DNA of 64,000 nucleotides from Tenacibaculum larymnensis (GTDB lineage: Bacteria; Bacteroidota; Bacteroidia; Flavobacteriales; Flavobacteriaceae): contig NZ_JAIWJY010000014.1 in NCBI RefSeq assembly GCF_028829235.1, positions 1 to 64,000 of the forward strand. The letters are read 5' to 3'. Made by a program: the position numbers and the translations under genes. Of the stretch, positions 9,353-19,145 are shown in pieces. Numbering within the stretch: position 1 is the stretch's first letter; each line of letters begins with the position of its first letter. A model generated the notes under the pieces. It did not search any database, had not been told where the DNA came from, and saw only the letters and a list, made by a program, of their open reading frames with translations.

Positions 9353-10435
9353 ATGAAAAAAAGCTTCATTTTCATGAGCCTATTTGCGCTATTAATTAAT
9401 ATTAGCTGCGAATCAAAAAAGGAATCTAAACATCCAGAAACAAAGTTCCTTGTAACCAATCCCATTAAAAAAGATACATCAATAACTAAAGATTATGTAA
9501 GTCAAATACATGCCATTCAGCATATAGAATTGAGGGCACTAGAAAAAGGATATTTAAAGAAAGTATTTGTTGATGAAGGACAACATGTAAAAAAAGGACA
9601 AAACATGTTTCAAATATCAGCAAACGTTTATAAAGCAGATTTACAAAAAGCAAAAGCAGAAGCAAAAGCTGCTGAAATTGAATATAAAAACACGGAATTA
9701 TTAGCAGATGGAAACGTAGTTTCTAAAAACGAATTAGCCTTAGCGAAAGCAAACTACGAAAAAGCAAAAGCTGAAGTAATGCTAGCACAAACACACCTAG
9801 GTTTTACAAGCATTAAGGCACCATTTAACGGTATAATGGACCACTTACATGTTAGAAAAGGAAGTTTGTTAGATGAAGGAGAACTCCTAACAACACTATC
9901 AGACAACAGTAAAATGTGGGTATATTTTAATGTACCAGAAACAGAATATCTAGACTACATAATGAGTCAAGATAAAGACAAGAAAAAAGAAGTAACACTT
10001 TTAATGGCAAATAACAAACCATTCAATCAAAAAGGAATAGTAGAAACGATTGAAGGAGAGTTTAACAATGAAACAGGAAATATTGCCTTTAGAGCAACTT
10101 TCCCAAATCCAGATGGAATTTTAAGACACGGAGAAACAGGAAGTATTTTAATGGAAGTTCCATACGAAGAAGCCTTAATAATTCCACAAAAAGCCACTTT
10201 TGAAGTATTAGATAAAAAATATGTTTTTGTAGTAGATAAAAATAATACAGTAAAACAACGAGAAATTACTGTAGAAGCAGAATTACCACACTTATTTATA
10301 GTAGAAAAAGGACTTACAGAAAACGATAAAATATTGTTAGAAGGAATCCGTATGGTAAAAGACCAACAAAAGATACATGTTGAGTTTAAAGAGCCAAATG
10401 CTGTAATGTCTAGTTTAGACTTATATGCAGAGTAA
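9353..10435 (+). CDS. RND efflux periplasmic adaptor (membrane fusion protein) lipoprotein
   Basis: 360 residues. Lipobox near residue 19 (INISCESKK) anchors it by lipid. The order is that of AcrA/MexA: a barrel-sandwich lipoyl half (ALEKGYLKKVFVDEGQHVKKGQ), an alpha-hairpin of Ala/Lys/Glu-rich helices (about residues 95-150), the second lipoyl half (TSIKAPFNGIMDHLHVRKGS), then beta-barrel and membrane-proximal domains. It bridges the inner membrane pump and the outer membrane channel encoded next. The gene is first in a three-gene operon; 24 nt separate it from the permease gene. Substrate unknown. Confidence 0.93.
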   Translation: MKKSFIFMSLFALLINISCESKKESKHPETKFLVTNPIKKDTSITKDYVSQIHAIQHIELRALEKGYLKKVFVDEGQHVKKGQNMFQISANVYKADLQKAKAEAKAAEIEYKNTELLADGNVVSKNELALAKANYEKAKAEVMLAQTHLGFTSIKAPFNGIMDHLHVRKGSLLDEGELLTTLSDNSKMWVYFNVPETEYLDYIMSQDKDKKKEVTLLMANNKPFNQKGIVETIEGEFNNETGNIAFRATFPNPDGILRHGETGSILMEVPYEEALIIPQKATFEVLDKKYVFVVDKNNTVKQREITVEAELPHLFIVEKGLTENDKILLEGIRMVKDQQKIHVEFKEPNAVMSSLDLYAE

Positions 10436-10459
10436 TCAAAAACTAAAATTCAACAAAAC

Positions 10460-13400
10460 ATGTTTAGTCAATTTATAAAAAGACCAGTACTAGCAATTGT
10501 TATTTCGATAATAGTTGTTTTTACGGGGTTGTTATCAATAAAACAACTCCCAATATCACAGTTTCCACAAATAGCACCAACCACGGTAAACATATTTATA
10601 GCGTACCCAGGCTCAAGTGCAGATGTATTGGTAAACTCAACACTAATTCCTCTAGAAACAGCCATCAATGGAGTACAAGGAATGCGTTATATCGCTTCTG
10701 ATGCTACAAGTGCAGGAGAAGGAACCTTACGTGTAATTTTTGAACCAGGTACAGATCCCAACCAAGCGGTAGTTAGGGTAAAAACAAGGGTAGATCAAGT
10801 AATGCCTTTATTACCTGAATTAGTACAACGAGAAGGAGTAATTATAACTCCAGTACAACCAAGTATGTTAATGTATGTGAACCTTTTTAGTAAAGAAAAA
10901 CATAATGACGAAAAGTTCCTATACAACTATGCGTACACCAAAATGATACCCGAGATTCAACGTATTAACGGTATCGCCAGTGCTAAAATTTTAGGAAGTA
11001 GAAAATATGCGATGAGAGTTTGGTTAAAACCAGACCGAATGAGAGCCTATAATATTTCTGCGGAAGAAATTTTAGAAGCGATGGAAGACCAAAGTATTTT
11101 GGCAAGACCCGGAAGATTGGGAAGAAGTTCAGGAATCAAGTCACAATCACTAGAATACGTACTTACCTATCAAAACAGGTATAATGAACCAGATCAGTAC
11201 AAAGACATTATTATTCGAGCAAATGAAGAAGGAGAAATATTAAAGCTAAAAGATGTTGCCGAAGTAAAATTAGGAAGTGAATTCTTCGATATTTACTCAA
11301 ACCTAGATGGGCATCCATCAGCATCTATTGTTTTAAAACAAACCTTTGGAAGTAATGGTAGTGATGTAATAGCATCGGTAAAAGAAAAACTAAAAGAATT
11401 AAAAGAAGATCTACCACCAGGGATTGATTTTCAAATTAGTTATGACGTTTCTAACTTTTTAGACGCCTCTATAGAACAAGTAATACATACACTTAGAGAC
11501 GCCTTTATTTTAGTAGCCATTGTGGTATTCCTATTCTTGGGAGATTTACGATCAACCTTAATTCCAATTATAGCAGTACCAGTGTCCTTAATCGGAGCAT
11601 TCTTTATAATGCAACTTTTCGGGCTATCAATCAACTTAATTACCCTGTTTGCATTAGTACTAGCTATTGGTATTGTAGTAGATGATGCTATTGTAGTTGT
11701 AGAAGCAGTCCATTTAAAAATGGAGAAAGAACATTTAACACCTTATCAAGCATCTAAAGCAGCATTAGGAGAAATAGGAGGTGCTATTTTAGCAATTACA
11801 TTGGTGATGGTTTCTGTATTTGTGCCAATTTCATTTATGACAGGGCCAGTAGGAGTTTTCTACAGACAGTTCTCTATAACAATGGCGGGTTCTATCATTA
11901 TTTCAGCAGTGGTAGCATTAACATTAACACCAGTATTGTGTGCAATGATGTTAAAAAACAACCACGGAAAAGAAAGAAAAAAATCAATAGTAGATAAATT
12001 TATTGATTGGTTTAACAAAGGATTTGAAAAGCTTACAGGAAGATATGTAAAAGTGTTAAACAGAATCGTAGCACGAAGAATGTTAACCTTTGGAGTATTA
12101 CTAGCTTTCTGTGCAGGAATATTTATTACCAATAAGACATTACCAGCAGGTTTTATTCCTAGTGAAGACCAAGGAATGATTTACGCAATCATTCAAACAC
12201 CACCAGGAGCTACCTTAGAACGTACAAACGAAGTAGCAAGAAAACTACAACAAATTTGTGAAGAAACTGAGGGAGTAGAGTCAGTTTCATCTTTAGCAGG
12301 ATATGAAATTATGACCGAAGGTAGAGGGTCAAACGCAGGTACCTGTTTAATTAATTTGAAACCATGGTCAGAACGTCATCATTCAGTTCATGAAATCATG
12401 GAAGAACTAGAAGAAGAAACTAAAGACTTAGGAGCGGTTATAGAATATTTTGAACCACCAGCAGTACCAGGTTTTGGATCTTCAGGAGGATTCTCAATGC
12501 GTTTATTAGATAAAACAAACTCAACAGACTACCACGAGTTTGAACGTATCAATAACAAATTCATGGAGTCGTTATCAAAACGAAAAGAGCTTACAGGGTT
12601 ATTTACTTTTTATTCTGCAAACTATCCGCAGTACGAATTAAAAATCGACAATAAAAAAGCGATGCAAAAAGGAGTGACCATTGGTAAAGCCATGGAAAAC
12701 CTAAACATTTTAATAGGTAGTACCTATGAACAAGGTTTTATTCGTTTTGGTAGATTCTTTAAAGTATATACACAAGCAGCGCCAGAATACAGAAGAATTC
12801 CTTCAGATTTAGAAAAACTATATGTTAAAAATGAAGAGGGAGAAATGGTGCCTTATTCAGCGTTTATGAGTTTAGAAAAAAAACTAGGACCTAATGAGAT
12901 AACACGATACAATTTATATAATTCAGCAGCTATTAGAGGATTACCAGCGCCAGGATACACAAGTGGCGATGCTATTAACGCAATTAAAGAAGTAGCAGCA
13001 AAAGAATTACCAAGAGGTTATGATGTAGCTTGGGAAGGACTTACCTATGATGAAGCAAGAAGAGGTAATGAATCAGTGTATATTTTCATCATTGTATTAG
13101 CTTTTGTATATTTTGTATTAGCAGCACAATATGAAAGCTTTATACTGCCATTAGCTGTAATATTCTCGCTTCCAGTAGGAGTGTACGGGTCATTTACACT
13201 ATTAAAACTAATGGGCTTAGCGAATGACGTATATGCACAAATTGGAATAATAATGCTGGTTGGTTTATTAGGTAAAAATGCAGTGTTAATTGTAGAATTT
13301 GCGGTACTAAAACGAAGTCAGGGAGCAACAATTTTTGAAGCAGCTATTGAAGGAGCTAAAGAACGATTCAGACCAATTTTAATGACTTCATTTGCGTTTA

Positions 13401-13708
13401 TCGCAGGATTAATACCGTTAGTTATAGCTCATGGAGCTGGGGCTATTGGTAACAGAACTATAGGTGGTTCGGCTTTAGGGGGAATGTTAATAGGTACAAT
13501 TTTCGGAGTTTTAATTATACCAGGTCTCTATTACATATTTGCTAAAATGAGTGATGGAAGAAGCTTAATTAAAGACGAAGCTAATGAACCAGTTTCTGAA
13601 GAGTTTATAAGAATAAATGAAGTTGAAGGAAGTAAAACAAAAGCTAAAATAGCAGAGCTTAAAAAACTTCTAAAGAAAATAATTAAAAGAGAAAACAATG
13701 AAAACTAA
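10460..13708 (+). CDS. RND efflux inner membrane transporter, AcrB/HAE1 type
   Basis: 1082 residues, the usual length. Twelve transmembrane helices with two large periplasmic loops. Proton-relay residues of the hydrophobe/amphiphile class are visible: the DD pair in LAIGIVVDDAIVVVEA and the Lys in GLLGKNAVLIVEF. Also seen: FIKRPVLAIVISI at the start, GPVGVFYRQFSITMAGSI, and FIPSEDQGMIYA. These place it with drug, dye or detergent pumps rather than heavy-metal CusA types. The C-terminal cytoplasmic tail is longer than in AcrB and Lys/Glu-rich. Its stop overlaps the start of the outer membrane gene by 11 nt. Confidence 0.95.
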   Translation: MFSQFIKRPVLAIVISIIVVFTGLLSIKQLPISQFPQIAPTTVNIFIAYPGSSADVLVNSTLIPLETAINGVQGMRYIASDATSAGEGTLRVIFEPGTDPNQAVVRVKTRVDQVMPLLPELVQREGVIITPVQPSMLMYVNLFSKEKHNDEKFLYNYAYTKMIPEIQRINGIASAKILGSRKYAMRVWLKPDRMRAYNISAEEILEAMEDQSILARPGRLGRSSGIKSQSLEYVLTYQNRYNEPDQYKDIIIRANEEGEILKLKDVAEVKLGSEFFDIYSNLDGHPSASIVLKQTFGSNGSDVIASVKEKLKELKEDLPPGIDFQISYDVSNFLDASIEQVIHTLRDAFILVAIVVFLFLGDLRSTLIPIIAVPVSLIGAFFIMQLFGLSINLITLFALVLAIGIVVDDAIVVVEAVHLKMEKEHLTPYQASKAALGEIGGAILAITLVMVSVFVPISFMTGPVGVFYRQFSITMAGSIIISAVVALTLTPVLCAMMLKNNHGKERKKSIVDKFIDWFNKGFEKLTGRYVKVLNRIVARRMLTFGVLLAFCAGIFITNKTLPAGFIPSEDQGMIYAIIQTPPGATLERTNEVARKLQQICEETEGVESVSSLAGYEIMTEGRGSNAGTCLINLKPWSERHHSVHEIMEELEEETKDLGAVIEYFEPPAVPGFGSSGGFSMRLLDKTNSTDYHEFERINNKFMESLSKRKELTGLFTFYSANYPQYELKIDNKKAMQKGVTIGKAMENLNILIGSTYEQGFIRFGRFFKVYTQAAPEYRRIPSDLEKLYVKNEEGEMVPYSAFMSLEKKLGPNEITRYNLYNSAAIRGLPAPGYTSGDAINAIKEVAAKELPRGYDVAWEGLTYDEARRGNESVYIFIIVLAFVYFVLAAQYESFILPLAVIFSLPVGVYGSFTLLKLMGLANDVYAQIGIIMLVGLLGKNAVLIVEFAVLKRSQGATIFEAAIEGAKERFRPILMTSFAFIAGLIPLVIAHGAGAIGNRTIGGSALGGMLIGTIFGVLIIPGLYYIFAKMSDGRSLIKDEANEPVSEEFIRINEVEGSKTKAKIAELKKLLKKIIKRENNEN

Positions 13709-15149
13709 ACAAAGAAGTTTATTTGTAATAAAAAAAGCACACTTTTTAAGTGTGCTTACCCTCTTAGTTTTGTGCTCTTGTGTATCAAATCAAGTAGTAA
13801 GAGAAGAAAATAAGGCGGTACCAGAGAATTTTAAGAACCAACCTGTAGATTTATTAAATACAGCTACTATTAAATGGCGTGACTTTTTTTCAGATTCACA
13901 TTTAATTTCTCTGATAGATACAGCTTTATCAAACAACCAAGAGTTGAATATAATGTTACAACAAGTAGCTATTTCAAAAAATAATATCAAGGCAAAAAAA
14001 GGTGAGTATTTACCATTTGTAAATATGTATGCCGGGGCAGAAGTAGAAAAGGTAGGGAAGTATACTAGAAATGGAGCCGTAGAAGAAAATTTAAATATTC
14101 GCGAAGATGAAAAATTTCCAGAACCATTAACTGATTTTTCAATAGGACTTTCTGCTTCATGGGAATTAGATGTTTGGAAGAAGTTACGAAATGAGAAGAA
14201 AGCAGCAGTACTAGAATACTTAGCTAGTGTTGAAGGAAAAAACTTTATGGTAACTAATTTAGTTTCAGAAATTGCAAATTCATATTACGAATTAGTAGCT
14301 TTAGATAATGAATTATCTATGGTTTCACAAAACTTAGAAATTCAAAAAAATGCATTGCGAATGGTGAAGCTTCAAAAACAGGCTGCAAGAACAACTGAAT
14401 TGGCAGTACGTAGGTTTGAAGCGAGTGTACTTAAAAACCAAAGTCACCTATATGAACTTCAACAAGAAATCGTAGAAACTGAAAATAAAATTAACTTTTT
14501 AGTAGGAAGATACCCACAACCTATAGAAAGAAACTCAGATAATTTTATAGATAAACCTATTGAAGGAGTAAAAGCAGGAATTCCATCACAACTGTTACAA
14601 AACAGACCCGATTTAAGGAGAGCTGAATACGAATTAGCAGCAGCCAAATTAAATACTAAAATAGCACGAGCTAATTTTTATCCATCAATCGGTATAAAAG
14701 CAGGAGTAGGGTTACAAGCATTTAAACCTAAATTTTTAACATCAACACCAGAATCGTTAGTGTATTCTTTAGCAGGAGATATTGTAGGACCTTTAATCAA
14801 TAGAAACGCTATAAAAGCAGCCTATAAAACAGCCAACAATAAACAATTACAAGCTGTTTACGAATACGAAAGAGCTATTTTAAATGCGTATTTAGAAGTA
14901 GCGAATGAGCTTTCGAAAATTGATAACTTAAAAAACAGTTACGATTTAAAAAAGCAACAAGTAGAAGCGTTAAACGAATCTATAGACCTTTCAATTCGTC
15001 TGTTTAAATCGGCAAGGGCTGAATATACAGAAGTGTTGTTAACGCAAAGAGAAGCATTAGAATCTAAAATTGAAATAATAGAAACTAAAAGAGATCAATT
15101 GTTGGCAAACGTAAAAGTATATAAAGCCTTAGGAGGAGGCTGGAACTAA
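13698..15149 (+). CDS. TolC/NodT family outer membrane efflux lipoprotein
   Basis: 483 residues. A signal peptide and lipobox (LLVLCSCVSNQ) predict an outer membrane lipoprotein. Two repeated OEP domains of long helices (about residues 65-265 and 290-475) with R-P-D-L-R-x-A-E-Y-E-L and PSIGIKAG are the NodT/OprM signature. It forms the exit duct for the pump encoded upstream, whose stop it overlaps by 11 nt, so translation is probably coupled. The operon ends at the terminator 15214-15237. Confidence 0.93.
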   Translation: MKTKQRSLFVIKKAHFLSVLTLLVLCSCVSNQVVREENKAVPENFKNQPVDLLNTATIKWRDFFSDSHLISLIDTALSNNQELNIMLQQVAISKNNIKAKKGEYLPFVNMYAGAEVEKVGKYTRNGAVEENLNIREDEKFPEPLTDFSIGLSASWELDVWKKLRNEKKAAVLEYLASVEGKNFMVTNLVSEIANSYYELVALDNELSMVSQNLEIQKNALRMVKLQKQAARTTELAVRRFEASVLKNQSHLYELQQEIVETENKINFLVGRYPQPIERNSDNFIDKPIEGVKAGIPSQLLQNRPDLRRAEYELAAAKLNTKIARANFYPSIGIKAGVGLQAFKPKFLTSTPESLVYSLAGDIVGPLINRNAIKAAYKTANNKQLQAVYEYERAILNAYLEVANELSKIDNLKNSYDLKKQQVEALNESIDLSIRLFKSARAEYTEVLLTQREALESKIEIIETKRDQLLANVKVYKALGGGWN

Positions 15150-15213
15150 TTTTTTCATTCGTTATTAAATATTAATTGTTGTTAAAGTGGTAGTTTTATT
15201 AACTATCCAAAAG

Positions 15214-15237
15214 GCTCGCCAACTGGCGAGTCTTTTT
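15214..15237 (+). terminator. Rho-independent terminator of the RND operon
   Basis: GCTCGCCA / TGGCGAGT with a 2-nt centre, then TCTTTTTT. The stem shares its CTCGCCA core with the accA terminator at 8689. Confidence 0.85.
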
Positions 15238-15334
15238 TAGTAATAGATTTTCTATTGTACAATCTAGGGTTTTTCGATAGTTTTCAAGTACCTTCGTACT
15301 ACCTCATAAAAAGAGATTGTAATATCATAATTCA

Positions 15335-16207
15335 ATGAGTAAAGAAGAGTTAGCCATCAAAACCACATATTTTAGTATTCTTAGCAATACTAGTTTAGCA
15401 ATTATTAAAGGATTGGCAGGTGTTTTCGGAAACTCATACGCATTAATAGCAGATGCAATTGAATCTACTACCGATATTTTTTCTTCGCTTTTAGTGCTAT
15501 TAGGATTGAAATACGCGAAAAGACCCGCAGATAAAAACCATCCGTACGGACATGGAAAAATAGAACCTTTAATCACCTTTGTGGTAGTAGCCTTTTTGGT
15601 AACTTCAGCTACAGTTATAGCCTATGAAAGTATACAGAATATCCAAACACCACACAAAACTCCTAAACCATGGACGTTACTTGTTTTAGGAGCAATTATT
15701 ATTTGGAAAGAAATATCTTTTCAAGTGGTTATCAGAAAAAGTAAAGAAACTAATAGTTCTTCCTTAAAAGCAGATGCGTGGCACCATCGAAGTGATGCAA
15801 TTACTTCTGTAATGGCATTTATAGGAATTTCTATAGCACTTATTTTTAAAGAAGGCTATGAAACAGCTGATGATTGGGCAGCTTTATTAGCTTCGTTTTT
15901 TATTCTATACAATAGTTACCTGATTTTCAGACCAGCGCTGGGTGAAATAATGGATGAACATGTATATGATGATTTGATAGATGAAATAAGAGAAAAGTCT
16001 ATGGAAGTAGCAGGTGTTTTAGGAACAGAAAAATGCTTTGTTCGTAAAGCAGGAATGAAATATCATGTAGATTTACATGCTATTGTAGATAGTACCATTA
16101 CAGTAAAAGAAGGACACGATATTGCTCATAAACTAAAAGACTATTTAAGAGAAAAACTCCCAGATTTAGGACATGTTTTAATTCATATAGAGCCAAGTGA
16201 ATACTAA
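15335..16207 (+). CDS. cation diffusion facilitator family metal transporter
   Basis: 290 residues. Six membrane helices in the first 200 residues followed by a cytoplasmic ferredoxin-like domain (DLHAIVDSTITVKEGHDIAHKLKDYL). Metal-site motifs are ADAIESTTD in helix 2, HPYGHGKIEPL after helix 3 and ADAWHHRSDA in helix 5. The E/D set in helix 2 and H/D in helix 5 differ slightly from FieF, so the metal (Zn, Fe or Mn) is open. The protein exports divalent cations in exchange for protons. A weak -7 box TACCTTCG lies at 15289. The gene converges on queE across a shared terminator. Confidence 0.92.
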   Translation: MSKEELAIKTTYFSILSNTSLAIIKGLAGVFGNSYALIADAIESTTDIFSSLLVLLGLKYAKRPADKNHPYGHGKIEPLITFVVVAFLVTSATVIAYESIQNIQTPHKTPKPWTLLVLGAIIIWKEISFQVVIRKSKETNSSSLKADAWHHRSDAITSVMAFIGISIALIFKEGYETADDWAALLASFFILYNSYLIFRPALGEIMDEHVYDDLIDEIREKSMEVAGVLGTEKCFVRKAGMKYHVDLHAIVDSTITVKEGHDIAHKLKDYLREKLPDLGHVLIHIEPSEY

Positions 16208-16236
16208 AAAAGCAACCTAATCTAGGTTGCTTTTTT
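16206..16236. terminator. Bidirectional terminator between the CDF gene and queE
   Basis: 14-bp perfect stem AAAAAAGCAACCTA / TAGGTTGCTTTTTT with a 3-nt loop. It has T runs in both directions and serves two converging genes. Confidence 0.92.
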
Positions 16237-16238
16237 AT

Positions 16239-16871
16239 TTATGGTATATTTAAGTATTTATGAGTTTGTAAGGAAATTTTCCATTGTGGATGCTCCATCA
16301 CATAATCAATAATTTGTGGAGTCATTTTTTCCTTTTTACTCCATTCAGGTTGTAAAAACAACTTACATTTTTTACCAACTTTAGCAGCCTGTTCCTCAGC
16401 AAACTGAAAATCATTTTTATTATGAATAATCATTTTCAATTCATCCGCTTCTTGGTAAGCACGTTCCAAAGGTAATTTGGTTTTTTTAGGCGATAAACAA
16501 AACCAATCCCAAACACCAGAAAAATCGTAAGCTCCAGAAGTTTCAATATGTGTTTTAATACCTTTTTCTTGAAGTTGTTGTGTAATATAGTCCAAACTCC
16601 ACATTAAAGGCTCTCCACCTGTAATAACCACAGTTTCGGCATATTTCTTTGCGTTTTCAACGATAATATCCGTTTTTGTAGGTGGATGCAAATTAGCATC
16701 CCAGCTTTCTTTTACATCACACCAGTGGCAACCTACATCGCAACCACCAATACGAATAAAATAAGCAGCAGTACCAGTGTGTGCTCCTTCTCCCTGAATC
16801 GTATAAAACTCTTCCATTAACGGAAGCATTTCTCCTGTATTAATTAACTCTTGTACTTCTTTTTTCAACAT
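16239..16871 (-). CDS. queE: 7-carboxy-7-deazaguanine synthase (radical SAM)
   Basis: 210 residues from the ATG at 16871; the longer frame to 16952 would run through the promoter. QueE converts carboxytetrahydropterin to 7-carboxy-7-deazaguanine in the queuosine pathway using SAM and a 4Fe-4S cluster. The cluster Cys are C44, C48 and C51 in GGCDVGCHWCD, a Cx3Cx2C spacing. YTIQGEGAHTG at the start, VVITGGEPLMW and HIETSGAYDF are family motifs. The -7 box sits 7 nt before the ATG. tgt, which uses the pathway product, lies at 4.5 kb; no other que genes are in the window. Confidence 0.94.
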   Translation of the reverse strand: MLKKEVQELINTGEMLPLMEEFYTIQGEGAHTGTAAYFIRIGGCDVGCHWCDVKESWDANLHPPTKTDIIVENAKKYAETVVITGGEPLMWSLDYITQQLQEKGIKTHIETSGAYDFSGVWDWFCLSPKKTKLPLERAYQEADELKMIIHNKNDFQFAEEQAAKVGKKCKLFLQPEWSKKEKMTPQIIDYVMEHPQWKISLQTHKYLNIP

Positions 16872-16878
16872 AAGGGTG

Positions 16879-16886
16879 CAAAGATA
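16879..16886 (-). promoter_or_regulatory. -7 box of queE, probable leaderless start
   Basis: On the minus strand TATCTTTG, identical to the tgt box, ending 7 nt before the queE ATG. The two queuosine genes thus share the same -7 sequence and the same arrangement. Confidence 0.6.
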
Positions 16887-16957
16887 GGCAACATTAAAAT
16901 TTAATGAATGATTTTTGTTACTTTTACGTGTTTTTATCACAAAAAAGGTCATAAATA

Positions 16958-18478
16958 ATGAGTAAAACCCAAGAGTTTTTCAATTACATCAAAGAAGGCT
17001 ATACAACAAAAGGAAAGTTTATTACACTCGGAGCAGGAATGTTAGGAGAAGAAACTGTAACAAATGCTCATGTAAATATTCCTTTAAAAACATTAAACCG
17101 TCACGGATTAATAGCTGGAGCAACAGGAACAGGAAAAACAAAAACCTTGCAAGTGCTGGCAGAAAACATGTCAGAAAAAGGAATTCCTGTATTGTTAATG
17201 GATGTAAAAGGAGACTTAAGTGGATTAGCACAACCAAGCCCTGGGCATGCTAAAATTGATGAACGCCACGAAAAAATTGGAATACCATTTACTCCAACAA
17301 AATTCCCAATAGAAATTTTATCAATTTCAGAACAAAATGGAGTTCGTTTACGTGCTACAGTTTCTGAATTCGGACCTGTTTTATTATCACGTATTTTAGA
17401 TTTGACTGAAACACAATCTGGTATTGTAGCGATTATTTTTAAATATTGTGATGATAACCAATTACCGTTATTAGACTTAAAAGATTTCAAGAAAATCCTT
17501 CAATATATAACCAATGAAGGGAAAGAAGAGATTAAAAAAGAATACGGACGAATTTCTACCGCAAGTACTGGAGCAATTCTTAGAAAAATTATAGAAATAG
17601 AACAACAAGGAGGTGATTTATTCTTTGGAGAAAAATCATTTGAAGTTGACGATTTAACCCGTATTGATGAAAACGGACGTGGTGTTATTTCTGTATTACG
17701 TTTAACAGATATTCAAGATAGGCCAAAACTGTTTTCAACCTTTATGCTACAGTTACTAGCTGAGGTATATGAAACTTTTCCAGAGCAAGGAGATAGTGGG
17801 CGACCAGAATTGGTGATTTTTATAGATGAAGCCCATTTAGTGTTTGATGAAGCTTCAAAAGCGTTGTTAAGTCAAATAGAAAGCATTGTAAAATTAATTC
17901 GATCTAAAGGAATAGGATTGTATTTTGTTACACAAAATCCAAAAGATGTTCCAGAAGATGTATTAGCTCAGTTAGGAATGAAGATTCAACATGCTTTACG
18001 TGCATTTACAGCAAAAGATAGAAAAGCAATTAAATTAGCCGCAGAAAATTATCCTGATTCTGAATATTACGATACTAAAGAAGTATTAACACAATTGGGA
18101 ATAGGAGAGGCGTTGATTTCTGTATTAAATGAAAAAGGAATTCCATCACCATTGGCACGAACCATGTTGCGTGCACCTATGAGTAGAATGGATGTGTTAA
18201 CAGAAAAGGAAATTAAACAAGTTTTAGATAATTCAAGATTAATTCCGAAATACAACGATACTATTGATAGGGAGAGTGCTTACGAAATGCTAAACGAGAA
18301 GATAGAAAAAATTAACGAGAAGAAAACCGAAGAAGCACGCAAAGAGGAAGAAGAAAAGACAAGAAGAAGTTCATCAACAGGTAGTAGAAGTACACGTATG
18401 AATCCAATAGTAAAGGTATTAACAAGTGCTACTTTTATAAGAGCAGCCTTTGGAATTTTGAAAAAAGTAATAAAATAA
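16958..18478 (+). CDS. HerA/YjgR-type helicase-like ATPase (DUF853)
   Basis: 506 residues. P-loop GATGTGKT at about residues 54-61, Walker B LVIFIDEAHLVFDEA around 280, and KLIRSKGIGLYFVTQNPKDVPEDVLAQLG, the family's sensor region, identify the DUF853/YjgR branch of HerA-FtsK ATPases. The C-terminal 70 residues are charged (long Glu/Lys helix, then Ser/Thr/Arg-rich) and end in a short hydrophobic stretch. HerA proper works with NurA in DNA end resection, but no nuclease gene is nearby and the role of YjgR homologues is not settled. Divergent from queE, with about 86 nt between the starts. Confidence 0.88.
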   Translation: MSKTQEFFNYIKEGYTTKGKFITLGAGMLGEETVTNAHVNIPLKTLNRHGLIAGATGTGKTKTLQVLAENMSEKGIPVLLMDVKGDLSGLAQPSPGHAKIDERHEKIGIPFTPTKFPIEILSISEQNGVRLRATVSEFGPVLLSRILDLTETQSGIVAIIFKYCDDNQLPLLDLKDFKKILQYITNEGKEEIKKEYGRISTASTGAILRKIIEIEQQGGDLFFGEKSFEVDDLTRIDENGRGVISVLRLTDIQDRPKLFSTFMLQLLAEVYETFPEQGDSGRPELVIFIDEAHLVFDEASKALLSQIESIVKLIRSKGIGLYFVTQNPKDVPEDVLAQLGMKIQHALRAFTAKDRKAIKLAAENYPDSEYYDTKEVLTQLGIGEALISVLNEKGIPSPLARTMLRAPMSRMDVLTEKEIKQVLDNSRLIPKYNDTIDRESAYEMLNEKIEKINEKKTEEARKEEEEKTRRSSSTGSRSTRMNPIVKVLTSATFIRAAFGILKKVIK

Positions 18479-18519
18479 GAAATACAAGAAATAGACGTTT
18501 TAAATATAAAAGAAGACAA

Positions 18520-19080
18520 ATGAGAACATTAATGAAACCTTTAGTTATCGCAGTAATATCAGTACTATTCATCCAGTGTGGTAATAGTAAATTTGATATT
18601 GCTAAAGGAAAAGTAGGAAAGTTAACTACTAAAACAACTGTTAACGAAATAGAAAACGTATTTAAGCAAGATTCAGTAGTTAAAGTATTAAGTGAAGGGG
18701 CTAAAGGAAATAATCTTTTTCAAGAAGATGATAAGTACTTAGTATATGAAAAAGGAGGAAAGCATTTACTAACAATTACTCCAAAAGAACAATTGGACTC
18801 TACATCAACAATTAAGAGTATTGAAATTTTTGATGATCGTTTTAAAACAAAATCAGGAGTAAATATAAAATCTACTTTTCAAGAAATTAATGCAAATACT
18901 AAAGTGAGTAAAGTAGAATCATCATTTTCATCAGCAACCTTATTTATTGATGATTTAAACGCAACAATAACGATTGATAATGAAGATTTAGGTTTAAAAG
19001 AATTTAGTACTCAAAAAGTAACCAAAGAACAAATTCCAGATTTAGCCAAAATTAAATCATTTACCATTTGGTTTAACTAA
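18520..19080 (+). CDS. hypothetical lipoprotein
   Basis: 186 residues. Signal peptide with lipobox LFIQCGNSK; lipidated Cys near residue 21. The start could equally be the ATG at 18532 (MKPLVIAV). The mature part alternates beta-strands with Lys/Thr/Ser-rich turns and mentions no catalytic motif I recognise. K-V-G-K-L-T near the start and repeated T-x-x-E-I patterns (VNEIENVF, TFQEINANT) suggest two similar halves. It lies 41 nt after the HerA-like gene on the same strand and is closed by a terminator, so it may be cotranscribed. Confidence 0.7.
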   Translation: MRTLMKPLVIAVISVLFIQCGNSKFDIAKGKVGKLTTKTTVNEIENVFKQDSVVKVLSEGAKGNNLFQEDDKYLVYEKGGKHLLTITPKEQLDSTSTIKSIEIFDDRFKTKSGVNIKSTFQEINANTKVSKVESSFSSATLFIDDLNATITIDNEDLGLKEFSTQKVTKEQIPDLAKIKSFTIWFN

Positions 19081-19088
19081 AATATTCG

Positions 19089-19115
19089 AAGCCGAAACAG
19101 ATGTTTCGGCTTTTT
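19089..19115 (+). terminator. Rho-independent terminator after the 18.5-kb lipoprotein
   Basis: AAGCCGAAACA / TGTTTCGGCTT, an 11-nt inverted repeat, then TTT. Confidence 0.88.
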
Positions 19116-19145
19116 AATTAATAATAGCTATGTAATTTTTAAAAG